Below are positions 9,167-17,896 of a stretch of DNA of 64,000 nucleotides, in pieces; within the stretch, counting starts at the first letter, position 1, and the number at the start of each line of letters is the position of its first letter. The stretch is taken from contig NZ_CP025263.1 in the NCBI RefSeq assembly GCF_002843605.1, positions 1,990,501 through 2,054,500 of the forward strand, in the 5' to 3' direction. The position numbers and the translations under genes were made by a program. This DNA is from Pseudomonas sp. S09G 359 (GTDB lineage: Bacteria; Pseudomonadota; Gammaproteobacteria; Pseudomonadales; Pseudomonadaceae). The notes beneath the pieces are model-generated. The model did not search any database. It saw only the letters and a list, made by a program, of their open reading frames with translations, and had not been told where the DNA came from.

Positions 9167-10457
9167 GGAAGAACTCCAGCATGGCGTCGGCGTTGACGCG
9201 GTAATTGAGGTTGCCGCAATGGCCGCCCAGCGGGTAGACGGTCAAGCGATCGCCGAAGGTTTTACGCAGGAAACCGAGGTCGCCAGGGCCCAGGATCACG
9301 TCGTCGGCGTTGTGCATGACGGCGATCTTGGGGTTGGTGTGCAGGTAGTCCTGGAGGGCGTAAAGGCTGACCTGATCGACCAGTTGCAGCAGGCTGCCGC
9401 CGTCGGAGCGCGCACGCCACATCGGGATCACCTGCTCGGTGAGGTAGCAATCGAAGTCGCATTGCAGCGCACGCTTGAGGAATGGCGTGAGGCTGGTGCT
9501 TTCGGTGATCGGGTATTTCGGCGGGATGATCAGGCCACGGCGGTTGATCAGGTCCGAGGTAAAGGCGATGTCGGCAGCCGAGAAACGGAACGAGGTGCCG
9601 ATCAGCATGGCCATCTGTTCGTTGGTCAGGTGCTGCTTGGACTGCTGGAAGTCGTAGAGCAGGGCGTCGTTGAGGTCGATATAGCCCTTTTGCTGGAAGT
9701 AACGGGTCAGCTTGTTCAACACCAGTTCATAGAAGGTGGTGGTGTTGTTGATGCCCTTGACCTCGGTCTGTACCAGCTTGTCGAGGTTGGTGATCGAGGT
9801 GTAGAGGTTGACCGGCGGGTTGAGCAGCAACACTTTCTTGAAGTTGAAGCTGCGGCGGGTCTCATCCAGCTTGCTGACAAAGGCCGCATCCAGGGCGCCG
9901 AGGCTGTAGCCGGTGAGGTAGAAGTCGGTCACCGGCAGCGAAGCGTTCTGCGCGCGCACGGCTTGCATTACGCGGTACATGTCTTCGGCGTCTTCCTGGC
10001 TGATACCCGGCGTGGCGAAGCGCGAGGCAGAGGCGATGAAGTCGAAGCTGGTCGGCGAAGACAGCTGCACCACGTGGTAGCCAGCCTGGTAATAGAGTTT
10101 CTTCAGGTATTCGTTGATGCTGCTGTCAAACCGCGCGCCGGTGCCGGCGATCAGGAAGATCAGCGGCGCGGCGCGGTCCTGCTTGGCGATGCGGTAGGTG
10201 AGTTTCTTCACCGCCCAGAAGTTGTCCGGCAGGCTGAACTCGCGCTCGGGGCGCATGTTCAGGGTGTAGTCGGACTGGTTGATTTCAGCATCCGTCGGCA
10301 GTTTAGGCCGCAGGTCAGGTGGCGTGGTGGCAATGGTCGCTTCGAACGGGTTCGTCAAAGGGTAGCCATAGGTGGCTTGGTCGATATCGACGGCCAGTGC
10401 TGACGCACTCAAAAAAAGGCTGCCCAGCAAGGCAGCACAGCGCAAGGAACGGAGCAT
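9159..10457 (-). CDS. Secreted alpha/beta-hydrolase-fold protein co-transcribed with mlaA
   Basis: A 432-residue protein with a signal peptide (MLRSLRCAALLGSLFLSASALAVD). The nucleophile elbow TGYSLGALDAA lies near residue 175, after PLIFLIAGTGARFDSS, which resembles an oxyanion strand. A late GGHCGN could hold the catalytic histidine and HNADDVILGPGDL an acid. It is probably a periplasmic esterase or lipase-like enzyme of unknown substrate; some databases label relatives 'serine/threonine protein kinase', which nothing in the sequence supports. Its stop overlaps the mlaA start by 8 bp, so the two are translationally coupled and a role with envelope lipids is a reasonable inference. Confidence 0.75.
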   Translation of the reverse strand: MLRSLRCAALLGSLFLSASALAVDIDQATYGYPLTNPFEATIATTPPDLRPKLPTDAEINQSDYTLNMRPEREFSLPDNFWAVKKLTYRIAKQDRAAPLIFLIAGTGARFDSSINEYLKKLYYQAGYHVVQLSSPTSFDFIASASRFATPGISQEDAEDMYRVMQAVRAQNASLPVTDFYLTGYSLGALDAAFVSKLDETRRSFNFKKVLLLNPPVNLYTSITNLDKLVQTEVKGINNTTTFYELVLNKLTRYFQQKGYIDLNDALLYDFQQSKQHLTNEQMAMLIGTSFRFSAADIAFTSDLINRRGLIIPPKYPITESTSLTPFLKRALQCDFDCYLTEQVIPMWRARSDGGSLLQLVDQVSLYALQDYLHTNPKIAVMHNADDVILGPGDLGFLRKTFGDRLTVYPLGGHCGNLNYRVNADAMLEFFRG

Positions 10458-10693
10458 GACTTAATCCCTAAGAGGAAACGTGCTGAATGAAGTTCGCAGG
10501 CTATGACCACCGCGTTGCCACCGAAGTGCCAGCCTTCGGCACGAAAATTCGGAAAATAACGTCGGAATCGGGGTAATAGTAGCCAGACGATACACTTTGC
10601 CACGCTTTGGTGAACACTAATTGTGTATATGCACCTTGCTAACGGCCGCCGGGGCATTAAGCTGAGCGCCGTTTTTGCCTATCGGAGTGCCCC

Positions 10694-11062
10694 ATGTCCC
10701 GTCGCTTGCCATTGATTTTGCTGCTTATTGCCCTGCCGTTATGGCTGGTTGCCAGTTATGGCGCGCGTTACGGTTTTATGGAGGATGGCCGCTGGGTCGG
10801 CCTGTGTGCCGATGAGGCCAGCCGCTGGGAATGCCAGGTGCGTTCGAACCTGGGGTTGATGATCCACTTTAAAGTGTTGGGTTGGGCGGCGCTGGTGACG
10901 GCGGTGCTGGCATTTTTTGTACCCGGCCGCGCGGGCTGGGGCTTGGCAGTGCTGGGGATGGTGTTCGGGTTGCCGGCGTTGGCGTTGTACAACACCACGT
11001 TTGCGGTGTTTGCGGTGGTGATTGCGGGGTTGCGGTTGGTCAGGAAGCCCCGGGTTGCCTGA
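10694..11062 (+). CDS. Small hypothetical inner-membrane protein
   Basis: A 122-residue protein with four likely membrane segments: about residues 4-22, 53-75, 78-95 and 97-115. The loop between the first two contains two cysteines (GLCADEASRWECQVRS), which would be periplasmic or form a disulfide if the N terminus is inside. An SD-like GGAG precedes the ATG. I do not recognise the family. It stands alone between the hydrolase (divergent, 236-nt gap with no clear feature) and the convergent GH17 gene. Base composition matches the neighbours, so it looks native rather than acquired. Confidence 0.75.
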   Translation: MSRRLPLILLLIALPLWLVASYGARYGFMEDGRWVGLCADEASRWECQVRSNLGLMIHFKVLGWAALVTAVLAFFVPGRAGWGLAVLGMVFGLPALALYNTTFAVFAVVIAGLRLVRKPRVA

Positions 11063-11070
11063 TAGGGCCA

Positions 11071-11090
11071 ATCGGGAGCAAGCCCCCGAT
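11071..11090. repeat. Degenerate REP singlet
   Basis: An imperfect GGGGGC-type element (ATCGGGAGCAAGCCCCCGAT) just past the stop of the small membrane protein; no partner copy is nearby. Confidence 0.6.
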
Positions 11091-11097
11091 GGCGGTG

Positions 11098-12651
11098 TTA
11101 GGCCTTGCGCACCCGCAAGCAACGCCACAAGGCTGCAACCATCAACAGACTTACTACCGCCCAGCCCCAAGCCTGCTGGTTCAATAACCCCTCACGGTAC
11201 AACTGCGGCGCAATCCCGGCACCGATAATGAAAGCCAGCAACGCAATCTCCCGACGCGGCCCGGTCACCGGGCGCACCAGGTAAACCAACGCCGGCAGCA
11301 CCAGCGCTGCACTCGGAAAACTGCGATAGCGCGGGTCAAACACCAACGCCAGCATCATTACGGCCCCCGCAAACCCGGCGATTGCCACCAGCCAGCCTGC
11401 ACGTTGCTCCAGCCAATTGAAGGCGCGCTCGCGCCAGCCATCTCGGGCGCTCAGGGCCAGGGCTGCGTGAGCCAGCACCAGCAGGTTCAGCACCACCAGT
11501 AGCGCGGCCCATACCCATTCGTCATTGAAGCGTGCGGTCACGCGGGTCAGCTCCGCCCAGGTACCGATGGAGCCGGCGGCGACGGCGCCAAGCAATGGCA
11601 ACGCAATTGCGCCACGAGTGCTGCGAACACGGCCGCCAATCACCAGCGTACCCAGCAGGATGAGCCCGCCCACGCCCAGCCACAGCGGCCAGTACGGCAC
11701 GTTGGTCACCGGGCCGGCGAGGATGCCCTTGTCCTGGCGATCCGCATCGAACAGGCCCCAGTACCCGCCGACCGCACCTTCGCTGGCGCGTTTCCACGGC
11801 TGGTCAAAGGCTTCGATCAGGTTGTAGTGCCAGCCATTGGCCTCGGCCATGGCCACGAAGCCGCGCATGAACTTGGCCTCGTTGACCCGGCTCGGCACCG
11901 CGGTTTCGCGCTGGCGGCCTTCGCTGGGCCAGCCGGTTTCGCCGATCAGCACGTCTTTGGGGGCGAATTTGTGGCCGAAGGTCTGGCGCACATCGCCCAC
12001 GTGCTTGAGGGCCTGGTCGATGCCCGACGGGTCATCCTCCCAATAGGGCAGCAGGTGGATGGTCAGGAAATCCACCGCCGGCGCGATTTCCGGATGTTGC
12101 AGCCAGAACTCCCAGACGTCGGCGTACGTGACCGGCTGCTCTATCTGGCTCTTGACCTTGTGGATCAGTTTTACCAGTTGCGCGGCGGTGACTTCCTTGC
12201 GCAGCAGGGCTTCGTTGCCGACGATCACCGAGGTCACCACATCGGGGTTGGCGTTGGCCGCCGCGATCAATTCGTCGATTTCTTTTTCGGTGGCCACCGG
12301 GTCACTGCTCACCCAGGCGCCGGCCATCAGCTTTAAGCCATGCTTGCGGGCGATGCCCGGCAAGGCCTCCAGCCCGGTCATCGAGTATGTGCGGATACAT
12401 TCAAAACGCGTGGCCAGCAGCGCCAGGTCGGCGTCCATGCGCTCGGGGCGCAGCGTGAACGGCTGGTCGAAGGGCGATTGGTCTTTATCGAACGGGGTGT
12501 AGGAGGCGCATTGCAGCTTGTGGCTGGCGCTGGCGACGTCCGGCAGCACCACCGGTCGGCCGAGGCCGTACCAGTAGCCGGTGAGGGCCAGCAGGCCAAG
12601 AATCACGGCGAAAAAATAGGGCAGGGCAGGGAAGCGGGCATTCGCGGGCAT
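11098..12651 (-). CDS. Membrane-bound glycoside hydrolase family 17 protein (beta-glucan enzyme)
   Basis: About 517 residues. One N-terminal membrane anchor (residues 7-28) is followed by a periplasmic GH17 domain (about 40-320) and then about eight C-terminal membrane helices. In the GH17 domain, SVIVGNEALLR carries the acid/base Glu and VLIGETGWPSEG the nucleophile Glu; both catalytic residues are intact. Related Pseudomonas proteins are annotated beta-(1,6)-glucan synthase or act as beta-1,3-glucanosyltransferases in cyclic or periplasmic glucan making. The polytopic tail may export or anchor the product. Start is uncertain: ATG 12651 fits the anchor best, but no clear ribosome site is seen; upstream in-frame ATGs at 12684 and 12735 exist. 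Confidence 0.8.
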   Translation of the reverse strand: MPANARFPALPYFFAVILGLLALTGYWYGLGRPVVLPDVASASHKLQCASYTPFDKDQSPFDQPFTLRPERMDADLALLATRFECIRTYSMTGLEALPGIARKHGLKLMAGAWVSSDPVATEKEIDELIAAANANPDVVTSVIVGNEALLRKEVTAAQLVKLIHKVKSQIEQPVTYADVWEFWLQHPEIAPAVDFLTIHLLPYWEDDPSGIDQALKHVGDVRQTFGHKFAPKDVLIGETGWPSEGRQRETAVPSRVNEAKFMRGFVAMAEANGWHYNLIEAFDQPWKRASEGAVGGYWGLFDADRQDKGILAGPVTNVPYWPLWLGVGGLILLGTLVIGGRVRSTRGAIALPLLGAVAAGSIGTWAELTRVTARFNDEWVWAALLVVLNLLVLAHAALALSARDGWRERAFNWLEQRAGWLVAIAGFAGAVMMLALVFDPRYRSFPSAALVLPALVYLVRPVTGPRREIALLAFIIGAGIAPQLYREGLLNQQAWGWAVVSLLMVAALWRCLRVRKA

Positions 12652-12983
12652 GGTCGGATTATCTGGGGGAGCAAAGGCGCGCATCTTACCCGGATTTGTC
12701 CCGTCCCAGTGGGGCTGCATAATTTTGACATGCAAAGTTCGGGCGGGATCGTGCGGCCAAGTCCTACAAAACGACCTACTGGCGATGTGATGTCGTTTCT
12801 TGCTTGTATGAGGTCGCTGACAGAGCAGGTCGATGGCGCAGGCAGGTTGATTATCGAAGTGTCAGCACTCCACTGATGTCGACGCCACCGGATCGATGCG
12901 CGTGAAGGGGGCGCGGTGCACCACATAACAACAGGTTGACGTCGCTCGGCATCCGCCGGGCGCAGCACTTTCGGGGAAGTACG
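12652..12983. other. 332-nt divergent intergenic region, GH17 / binding protein
   Basis: No ORF here looks real. The one structured element is an inverted repeat AAACGAC (12769-12775) / GTCGTTT (12792-12798) with a 16-nt spacer, about 185 bp before the binding-protein gene. A ribosome site GGGGAAG (12973-12979) precedes that gene's ATG. No convincing -35/-10 pair was found. Confidence 0.6.
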
Positions 12984-13835
12984 ATGAAGATGCGACGACT
13001 CTTGGGCGCAGCTGCCACTCTGGTAGTTGCGATGAGCTCCACACTGGCCAGCGCCGACAGCAAAACCCTGAGCATCGGCTATGTGGACGGTTGGTCCGAC
13101 AGCGTTGCCACCACTCACGTGGCGGCAGAGGTGATCAAGCAAAAGCTCGGTTATGACGTGAAACTGCAAGCGGTTGCCACCGGGATCATGTGGCAGGGCG
13201 TGGCCACCGGCAAGCTCGACGCCATGCTGTCCGCCTGGCTGCCCGTGACCCACGGTGAATACTGGGCCAAGAACAAGGACAAAGTGGTCGACTACGGCCC
13301 CAACTTCAAGGATGCGAAGATCGGTCTGATCGTGCCGGAGTACGTCAAGGCCAAGTCCATCGAAGACCTCAAGACCGATACCACCTTCAAGAACAAGATC
13401 GTCGGCATCGACGCCGGTTCAGGCGTGATGCTCAAGACCGACGAAGCCATCAAGCAGTACGGCCTCGATTACAAGCTGCAAGCCAGCTCGGGCGCCGCGA
13501 TGATCGCCGAGTTGACCCGCGCCGAAGACAAGCAGGAATCCATTGCGGTCACCGGTTGGGTGCCACATTGGATGTTCGCCAAGTGGAAACTGCGTTTCCT
13601 CGACGATCCAAAAGGGATTTACGGTGCTGCGGAAACCGTCAACAGCATCGGCAGCAAGGGCCTGGAGAAGAAAGCGCCGGAAGTCGTGGCGTTCCTGAAG
13701 AAATTCCAGTGGGCCTCCAAGGATGAAATCGGCGAAGTCATGCTGGCCATCCAAGAGGGCGCCAAGCCTGATGCAGCGGCCAAGGATTGGGTCGCCAAGC
13801 ACCCTGAGCGTGTCGCTGAGTGGACTGGTAAGTAA
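12984..13835 (+). CDS. betX: Glycine betaine-type ABC substrate-binding protein (orphan, BetX-like)
   Basis: A 283-residue periplasmic binding protein of the OpuAC family. The signal peptide ends ...STLASADSK. Aromatic residues that usually form the trimethylammonium cage are visible in GYVDGWSD, LSAWLPVTHGEYW and TGWVPHWMFAKW. No permease or ATPase gene adjoins it, so it must share a transporter encoded elsewhere. The following two genes (DUF485 and acetate-type symporter) repeat the order I recall from P. aeruginosa PA3236-PA3235-PA3234, where the binding protein is BetX. Start ATG 12984 was chosen for the GGGGAAG site 5 nt upstream. The ligand (betaine, choline or a relative) is inferred from family. 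Confidence 0.8.
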   Translation: MKMRRLLGAAATLVVAMSSTLASADSKTLSIGYVDGWSDSVATTHVAAEVIKQKLGYDVKLQAVATGIMWQGVATGKLDAMLSAWLPVTHGEYWAKNKDKVVDYGPNFKDAKIGLIVPEYVKAKSIEDLKTDTTFKNKIVGIDAGSGVMLKTDEAIKQYGLDYKLQASSGAAMIAELTRAEDKQESIAVTGWVPHWMFAKWKLRFLDDPKGIYGAAETVNSIGSKGLEKKAPEVVAFLKKFQWASKDEIGEVMLAIQEGAKPDAAAKDWVAKHPERVAEWTGK

Positions 13836-13854
13836 TATCCCCTGATATATCCCT

Positions 13855-13879
13855 GTGGGAGGGGGCAAGCCCCTCCCAC
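13855..13879. repeat. Compact palindromic REP remnant / terminator-like hairpin
   Basis: GTGGGAGGGG - GCAAG - CCCCTCCCAC is a perfect 10-bp inverted repeat 20 nt past the binding-protein stop. It looks like two REP ends fused with the core lost. It could stop or stabilise the transcript, but there is no T-run. Confidence 0.7.
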
Positions 13880-14032
13880 ATTGATTTCTCCCCCCCCTGC
13901 AAATGTTTCTGCGCCCCCACAAACCCTCGCTACACTCGATCTAAGACTAAGGTCGTCTGGAACCTGTCCCGCAGCCGAATACAGTGGATATGTTCCAAAA
14001 TAATAAAAAGCTGTGCTGCGAGGATAAAAACA

Positions 14033-14344
14033 ATGAACGACAGCATTTACCTCTCGATTCAAAACAGCCCGCGTTTCAAGGAGCTGGTGAGAAAAAGGGA
14101 ACGATTCGCCTGGATTCTCTCGGCAATCATGCTAGGGCTTTACTCCGCTTTCATCCTGTTGATCGCCTACGGGCCACAAGTGCTGGGGGCCAAGATCAGC
14201 CCCGGTTCGTCGATTACCTGGGGCATTCCCCTGGGCGTCGGGCTGATTGTGTCGGCCTTTATCCTGACCGGCATCTACGTGCGCCGGGCCAATGGCGAGT
14301 TTGACGACCTGAACAATGCGATTCTCAAGGAGGCTGCGCAATGA
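14033..14344 (+). CDS. yjcH: DUF485 (YjcH-like) small membrane protein
   Basis: A 103-residue protein with two membrane helices (about 27-48 and 64-84) separated by a short loop, and the DUF485 motif [19 protein letters not shown] at the N terminus and [13 protein letters not shown] at the C terminus. Family members are encoded just before ActP-type solute:sodium symporters and are thought to assist them; the mechanism is unknown. GCGAGGA lies before the ATG. Its last codons overlap the start of the symporter gene by 4 nt (ATGA), so the two proteins are translationally coupled. Confidence 0.9.
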   Translation: MNDSIYLSIQNSPRFKELVRKRERFAWILSAIMLGLYSAFILLIAYGPQVLGAKISPGSSITWGIPLGVGLIVSAFILTGIYVRRANGEFDDLNNAILKEAAQ

Positions 14345-15999
14345 TCCGGCGTCTACTGGCCCTATTCGGCGCTTCGCTCTTTGCTCCTGCCCTTTGGGCG
14401 GCGGACGCATTGACCGGCGAAGTGCACAAACAACCCCTCAACGTCTCCGCCATCGTGATGTTCGTCGCGTTCGTCGGTGCCACCCTGTGCATTACCTACT
14501 GGGCGTCCAAGCGCAATAAATCGGCGGCCGACTACTACGCGGCTGGCGGCAAGATCACCGGTTTCCAGAACGGCCTGGCAATTGCCGGCGACTACATGTC
14601 GGCGGCGTCATTCCTGGGGATTTCCGCGCTGGTGTTCACCTCCGGCTACGACGGCCTGATCTACTCGATCGGCTTCCTGGTGGGCTGGCCGATCATTCTG
14701 TTCCTGATCGCCGAGCGCCTGCGTAACCTGGGCAAGTACACCTTTGCCGACGTGGCGTCCTATCGCCTCGGGCAAACCCAGATCCGCAGCCTGTCGGCGT
14801 GTGGCTCGCTGGTGGTGGTAGCGTTCTACCTGATCGCGCAGATGGTCGGTGCGGGCAAGCTGATCCAACTGCTGTTCGGCCTGGACTACCACGTTGCGGT
14901 GATCCTGGTGGGCATCCTGATGTGCATGTATGTGCTGTTCGGCGGCATGCTGGCGACCACCTGGGTACAGATCATCAAGGCGGTGCTGTTGCTGTCCGGT
15001 GCTTCGTTCATGGCGCTGATGGTAATGAAGCACGTCAACTTCGACTTCAACATGCTGTTCTCCGAGGCGATCAAGGTTCACCCTAAAGGTGAAGCGATCA
15101 TGAGCCCCGGCGGCCTGGTGAAAGACCCGATCTCGGCATTCTCCCTTGGCCTGGCACTGATGTTCGGTACCGCCGGCCTGCCGCACATCCTGATGCGCTT
15201 CTTCACCGTAAGCGACGCCAAGGAAGCGCGTAAGAGCGTGCTGTATGCCACCGGCTTCATCGGCTACTTCTATATCCTGACCTTTATCATCGGCTTCGGC
15301 GCGATCCTGCTGGTCAGCACCAACCCGGCGTTCAAGGATGCTGCAGGCGCTCTGCTGGGTGGTAACAACATGGCGGCGGTGCACCTGGCCAACGCGGTGG
15401 GCGGCAGTATCTTCCTGGGCTTCATCTCGGCCGTGGCGTTCGCCACCATCCTGGCAGTGGTTGCCGGCTTGACCCTGGCGGGTGCTTCGGCGGTGTCCCA
15501 TGACCTGTACGCCAGCGTGATCAAGAAAGGCAAGGCCAACGAGAAAGATGAGATTCGCGTGTCGAAGATCACCACCGTGGCCTTGGGTGTATTGGCGATC
15601 GGCCTGGGTATCCTGTTCGAAAGCCAGAACATCGCGTTCATGGTTGGCCTGGCGTTCTCCATTGCCGCCAGCTGTAACTTCCCGGTGTTGCTGCTTTCCA
15701 TGTACTGGAAAAACCTCACCACCCGTGGCGCCATGATTGGCGGCTGGTTGGGCTTGATCAGTGCCGTGGGCCTGATGGTTCTCGGCCCGACCATCTGGGT
15801 GTCGATCCTGCACCATGAGAAAGCCATCTTCCCGTACGAATACCCGGCGCTGTTCTCGATGATCATTGCGTTCGTCGGTATCTGGTTCTTCTCCATCACC
15901 GACAAGTCGGCGGCGGCAGAGAAAGAGCGTGCGCTGTACTTCCCGCAGTTTGTGCGTTCGCAGACTGGCCTAGGGGCGAGTGGGGCGGTTAACCACTAA
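14341..15999 (+). CDS. actP: Cation/acetate-type symporter (solute:sodium symporter family)
   Basis: A 552-residue SSS-family transporter with about 13 membrane helices and a cleavable-looking N terminus ([14 protein letters not shown]). Family signatures: [33 protein letters not shown] near 60-95 and [15 protein letters not shown] near 280. It probably imports acetate or another short monocarboxylate with Na+. It is the second gene of a coupled pair with DUF485 and lies downstream of a betaine-type binding protein, but the 197-nt gap and hairpin before DUF485 suggest separate transcription. The match to ActP is by family; substrate is not provable from sequence. Confidence 0.9.
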   Translation: MIRRLLALFGASLFAPALWAADALTGEVHKQPLNVSAIVMFVAFVGATLCITYWASKRNKSAADYYAAGGKITGFQNGLAIAGDYMSAASFLGISALVFTSGYDGLIYSIGFLVGWPIILFLIAERLRNLGKYTFADVASYRLGQTQIRSLSACGSLVVVAFYLIAQMVGAGKLIQLLFGLDYHVAVILVGILMCMYVLFGGMLATTWVQIIKAVLLLSGASFMALMVMKHVNFDFNMLFSEAIKVHPKGEAIMSPGGLVKDPISAFSLGLALMFGTAGLPHILMRFFTVSDAKEARKSVLYATGFIGYFYILTFIIGFGAILLVSTNPAFKDAAGALLGGNNMAAVHLANAVGGSIFLGFISAVAFATILAVVAGLTLAGASAVSHDLYASVIKKGKANEKDEIRVSKITTVALGVLAIGLGILFESQNIAFMVGLAFSIAASCNFPVLLLSMYWKNLTTRGAMIGGWLGLISAVGLMVLGPTIWVSILHHEKAIFPYEYPALFSMIIAFVGIWFFSITDKSAAAEKERALYFPQFVRSQTGLGASGAVNH

Positions 16000-16022
16000 G
16001 GGTTGTTGCTGAACAAGGAATG

Positions 16023-16052
16023 CCCCGGTCGTAAGGCCGGGGTATTTTTTTT
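16023..16052 (+). terminator. Rho-independent terminator after the symporter gene
   Basis: Stem CCCCGGTC / GGCCGGGG (one G-T pair) with loop GTAA, followed by TATTTTTTTT. Confidence 0.9.
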
Positions 16053-16084
16053 GCCTGGAGTTTTGTGGTGTTTGGGCTAATGCC

Positions 16085-16166
16085 ATCGGGGGCAAGCCCC
16101 CTCCCACAGTTAACCGAGTACAACCTTTGGAATGCGATTCAATGTGGGAGGGGGCTTGCCCCCGAT
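16085..16166. repeat. REP doublet, GGGGGC type
   Basis: Inverted copies at 16085-16107 and 16144-16166, placed between the converging actP and gltA terminators. Confidence 0.9.
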
Positions 16167-16189
16167 GGCGGTACACCAGGCCCCACAAA

Positions 16190-16219
16190 CAAAAACGGCC
16201 TCCACTAAGGGAGGCCGTT
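16190..16219 (-). terminator. Rho-independent terminator of gltA
   Basis: On the minus strand, stem AACGGCCTCC / GGAGGCCGTT with a 6-nt loop, followed by TTTTTGTTTG. Confidence 0.85.
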
Positions 16220-16242
16220 CTCAGTACAACTAAGCTGATTGC

Positions 16243-17532
16243 TTACTTGCGATCTTCCAGCTTGGTGATGTCACGCGACTCGTAGCCGGTGTACAGCTGG
16301 CGCGGGCGGCCAATCTTGTACGGGCTGGAGAGCATTTCTTTCCAGTGGGAGATCCAGCCCACGGTCCGCGCCAGGGCGAAGATCACGGTGAACATGCTGG
16401 TTGGAATGCCGATCGCCTTGAGGATGATCCCCGAGTAGAAGTCGACGTTCGGGTACAGCGAGCGTTCGATGAAGTACGGGTCGGTCAGGGCGATCTCTTC
16501 CAGGCGCATGGCCAGTTCGAGTTGCGGATCGTTCTTGATGCCCAGTTCCTTCAACACTTCGTCGCAGGTTTTCTTCATCACGGTGGCACGTGGGTCGCGG
16601 TTCTTGTAGACCCGGTGACCGAAGCCCATCAACTTGAACGGATCGTTCTTGTCCTTGGCCTTGGCGATGAACTTGTCGATGTTCGAGACATCGCCGATTT
16701 CATCCAGCATGGTCAATACGGCTTCGTTCGCACCGCCGTGGGCAGGGCCCCACAGTGCGGCGATACCGGCGGCGATACAGGCGAACGGGTTGGCACCCGA
16801 AGAGCCTGCCAGGCGTACGGTAGAAGTCGACGCGTTCTGTTCGTGGTCGGCGTGCAGGATGAAAATCTTGTCCATCGCAGCGGCCAGCACCGGGCTGATC
16901 GGTTTGATCTCGCACGGGGTGTTGAACATCATGTGCAGGAAGTTTTCCGCGTACGTCAGGTCGTTGCGCGGGTACATCATGGGTTGGCCCATGGAGTACT
17001 TGTAAACCATTGCGGCCAGGGTCGGCATCTTGGCAACCAGGCGGATCGCGGAGATTTCGCGATGCTGCGGGTTATTGATGTCGAGGGAGTCGTGATAGAA
17101 GGCCGACAGGGCGCCGACCACACCGCACATGACGGCCATCGGGTGGGCGTCGCGACGGAAACCGTTGAAGAAGGTCTTCAACTGCTCGTGAACCATGGTG
17201 TGGTTCTTCACGGTGCTGACGAACTGGGCCTTTTGCTCGGCTGTTGGCAATTCGCCATTTAGCAGCAGGTAGCAGGTTTCCAGGTAGTCCGACTGTTCGG
17301 CGAGTTGCTCGATCGGGTAGCCGCGGTGCAGCAGAATGCCATTGTCACCATCGATATAGGTGATCTTCGACTCGCAAGAGGCGGTCGACATGAAGCCTGG
17401 GTCGAATGTGAAACGGCCCGTGGCCGTCAGGCCCCGTACGTCGATAACATCGGGACCAACGGTGCCGGTTAAAATGGGCAGCTCGACGGGGGCTGCGCCC
17501 TCGATGATCAACTGCGCTTTTTTGTCAGCCAT
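16243..17532 (-). CDS. gltA: Citrate synthase (type II, hexameric)
   Basis: A 429-residue type II citrate synthase, the NADH-sensitive hexameric form of Gram-negative bacteria. The catalytic histidines are in [12 protein letters not shown] and [14 protein letters not shown], and the catalytic aspartate in NVDFYSG. The N-terminal beta domain (residues 1-60) typical of type II enzymes is present. It condenses oxaloacetate and acetyl-CoA. It diverges from the sdh-suc operon, with a near-consensus sigma70 promoter (TTGACA-N16-TATAGT at 17618-17591) and an AGGAGG-like site before the ATG. Length and motifs are canonical. Confidence 0.97.
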   Translation of the reverse strand: MADKKAQLIIEGAAPVELPILTGTVGPDVIDVRGLTATGRFTFDPGFMSTASCESKITYIDGDNGILLHRGYPIEQLAEQSDYLETCYLLLNGELPTAEQKAQFVSTVKNHTMVHEQLKTFFNGFRRDAHPMAVMCGVVGALSAFYHDSLDINNPQHREISAIRLVAKMPTLAAMVYKYSMGQPMMYPRNDLTYAENFLHMMFNTPCEIKPISPVLAAAMDKIFILHADHEQNASTSTVRLAGSSGANPFACIAAGIAALWGPAHGGANEAVLTMLDEIGDVSNIDKFIAKAKDKNDPFKLMGFGHRVYKNRDPRATVMKKTCDEVLKELGIKNDPQLELAMRLEEIALTDPYFIERSLYPNVDFYSGIILKAIGIPTSMFTVIFALARTVGWISHWKEMLSSPYKIGRPRQLYTGYESRDITKLEDRK

Positions 17533-17590
17533 GTGGCCTCCTATTTATGCTTCAAATCATCAGACAGACCCCCCACGCAGGGCCCGCACC

Positions 17591-17618
17591 ACTATATTGA
17601 TATAAATCCAGATGTCAA
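17591..17618 (-). promoter_or_regulatory. Sigma70 promoter of gltA
   Basis: Minus strand: -35 TTGACA (17618-17613), 16-bp spacer, -10 TATAGT (17596-17591). The expected start is near 17584, giving a leader of about 50 nt. Confidence 0.8.
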
Positions 17619-17732
17619 TTTGCCTAAAGTCTTGCGCCAGAAGGCTTTAACCGTACTTTTTCCTCGAAATTGACTGCCATTTACGCCTTTTATCCCGCCA
17701 GCGCAATCAGCTATTAGGGTGAGGAGCGCGCG

Positions 17733-17761
17733 TTGTCATTAGTAACCTAACTGTCTATACT
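17733..17761 (+). promoter_or_regulatory. Sigma70 promoter of the sdh-suc operon
   Basis: -35 TTGTCA (17733-17738), 17-bp spacer, -10 TATACT (17756-17761). The expected start is near 17768, leaving a leader of about 116-130 nt before sdhC. Confidence 0.8.
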
Positions 17762-17896
17762 CGGCCACCGACCGCCAAGGGCTTTTGGGCTTGCTTTCAT
17801 TGGGGGTCGCACTCCCTGGGTGGTGCTTACCTGACCAGTGCACTCCCCAACAACTTTGCCCTGATTGTTAGGGGCTCTTCAGTGTGAAAAAAAGCC

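Larger units (their letters stand above)
17533..17896. other. 364-nt gltA-sdhC divergent control region
   Basis: Holds the gltA promoter (17591-17618, minus), the sdhC promoter (17733-17761, plus) and an sdhC leader of about 130 nt. The leader has a strong ribosome site AGGGG at 17870-17874 followed by GTG at 17884 and an A7 run (see the sdhC entry). No other ORF was seen. Confidence 0.8.

Noticed and set aside
9159..10457. Serine/threonine protein kinase, a label sometimes attached to relatives
   Set aside because: No kinase motifs are present; GYSLGA and a signal peptide show an exported alpha/beta hydrolase.
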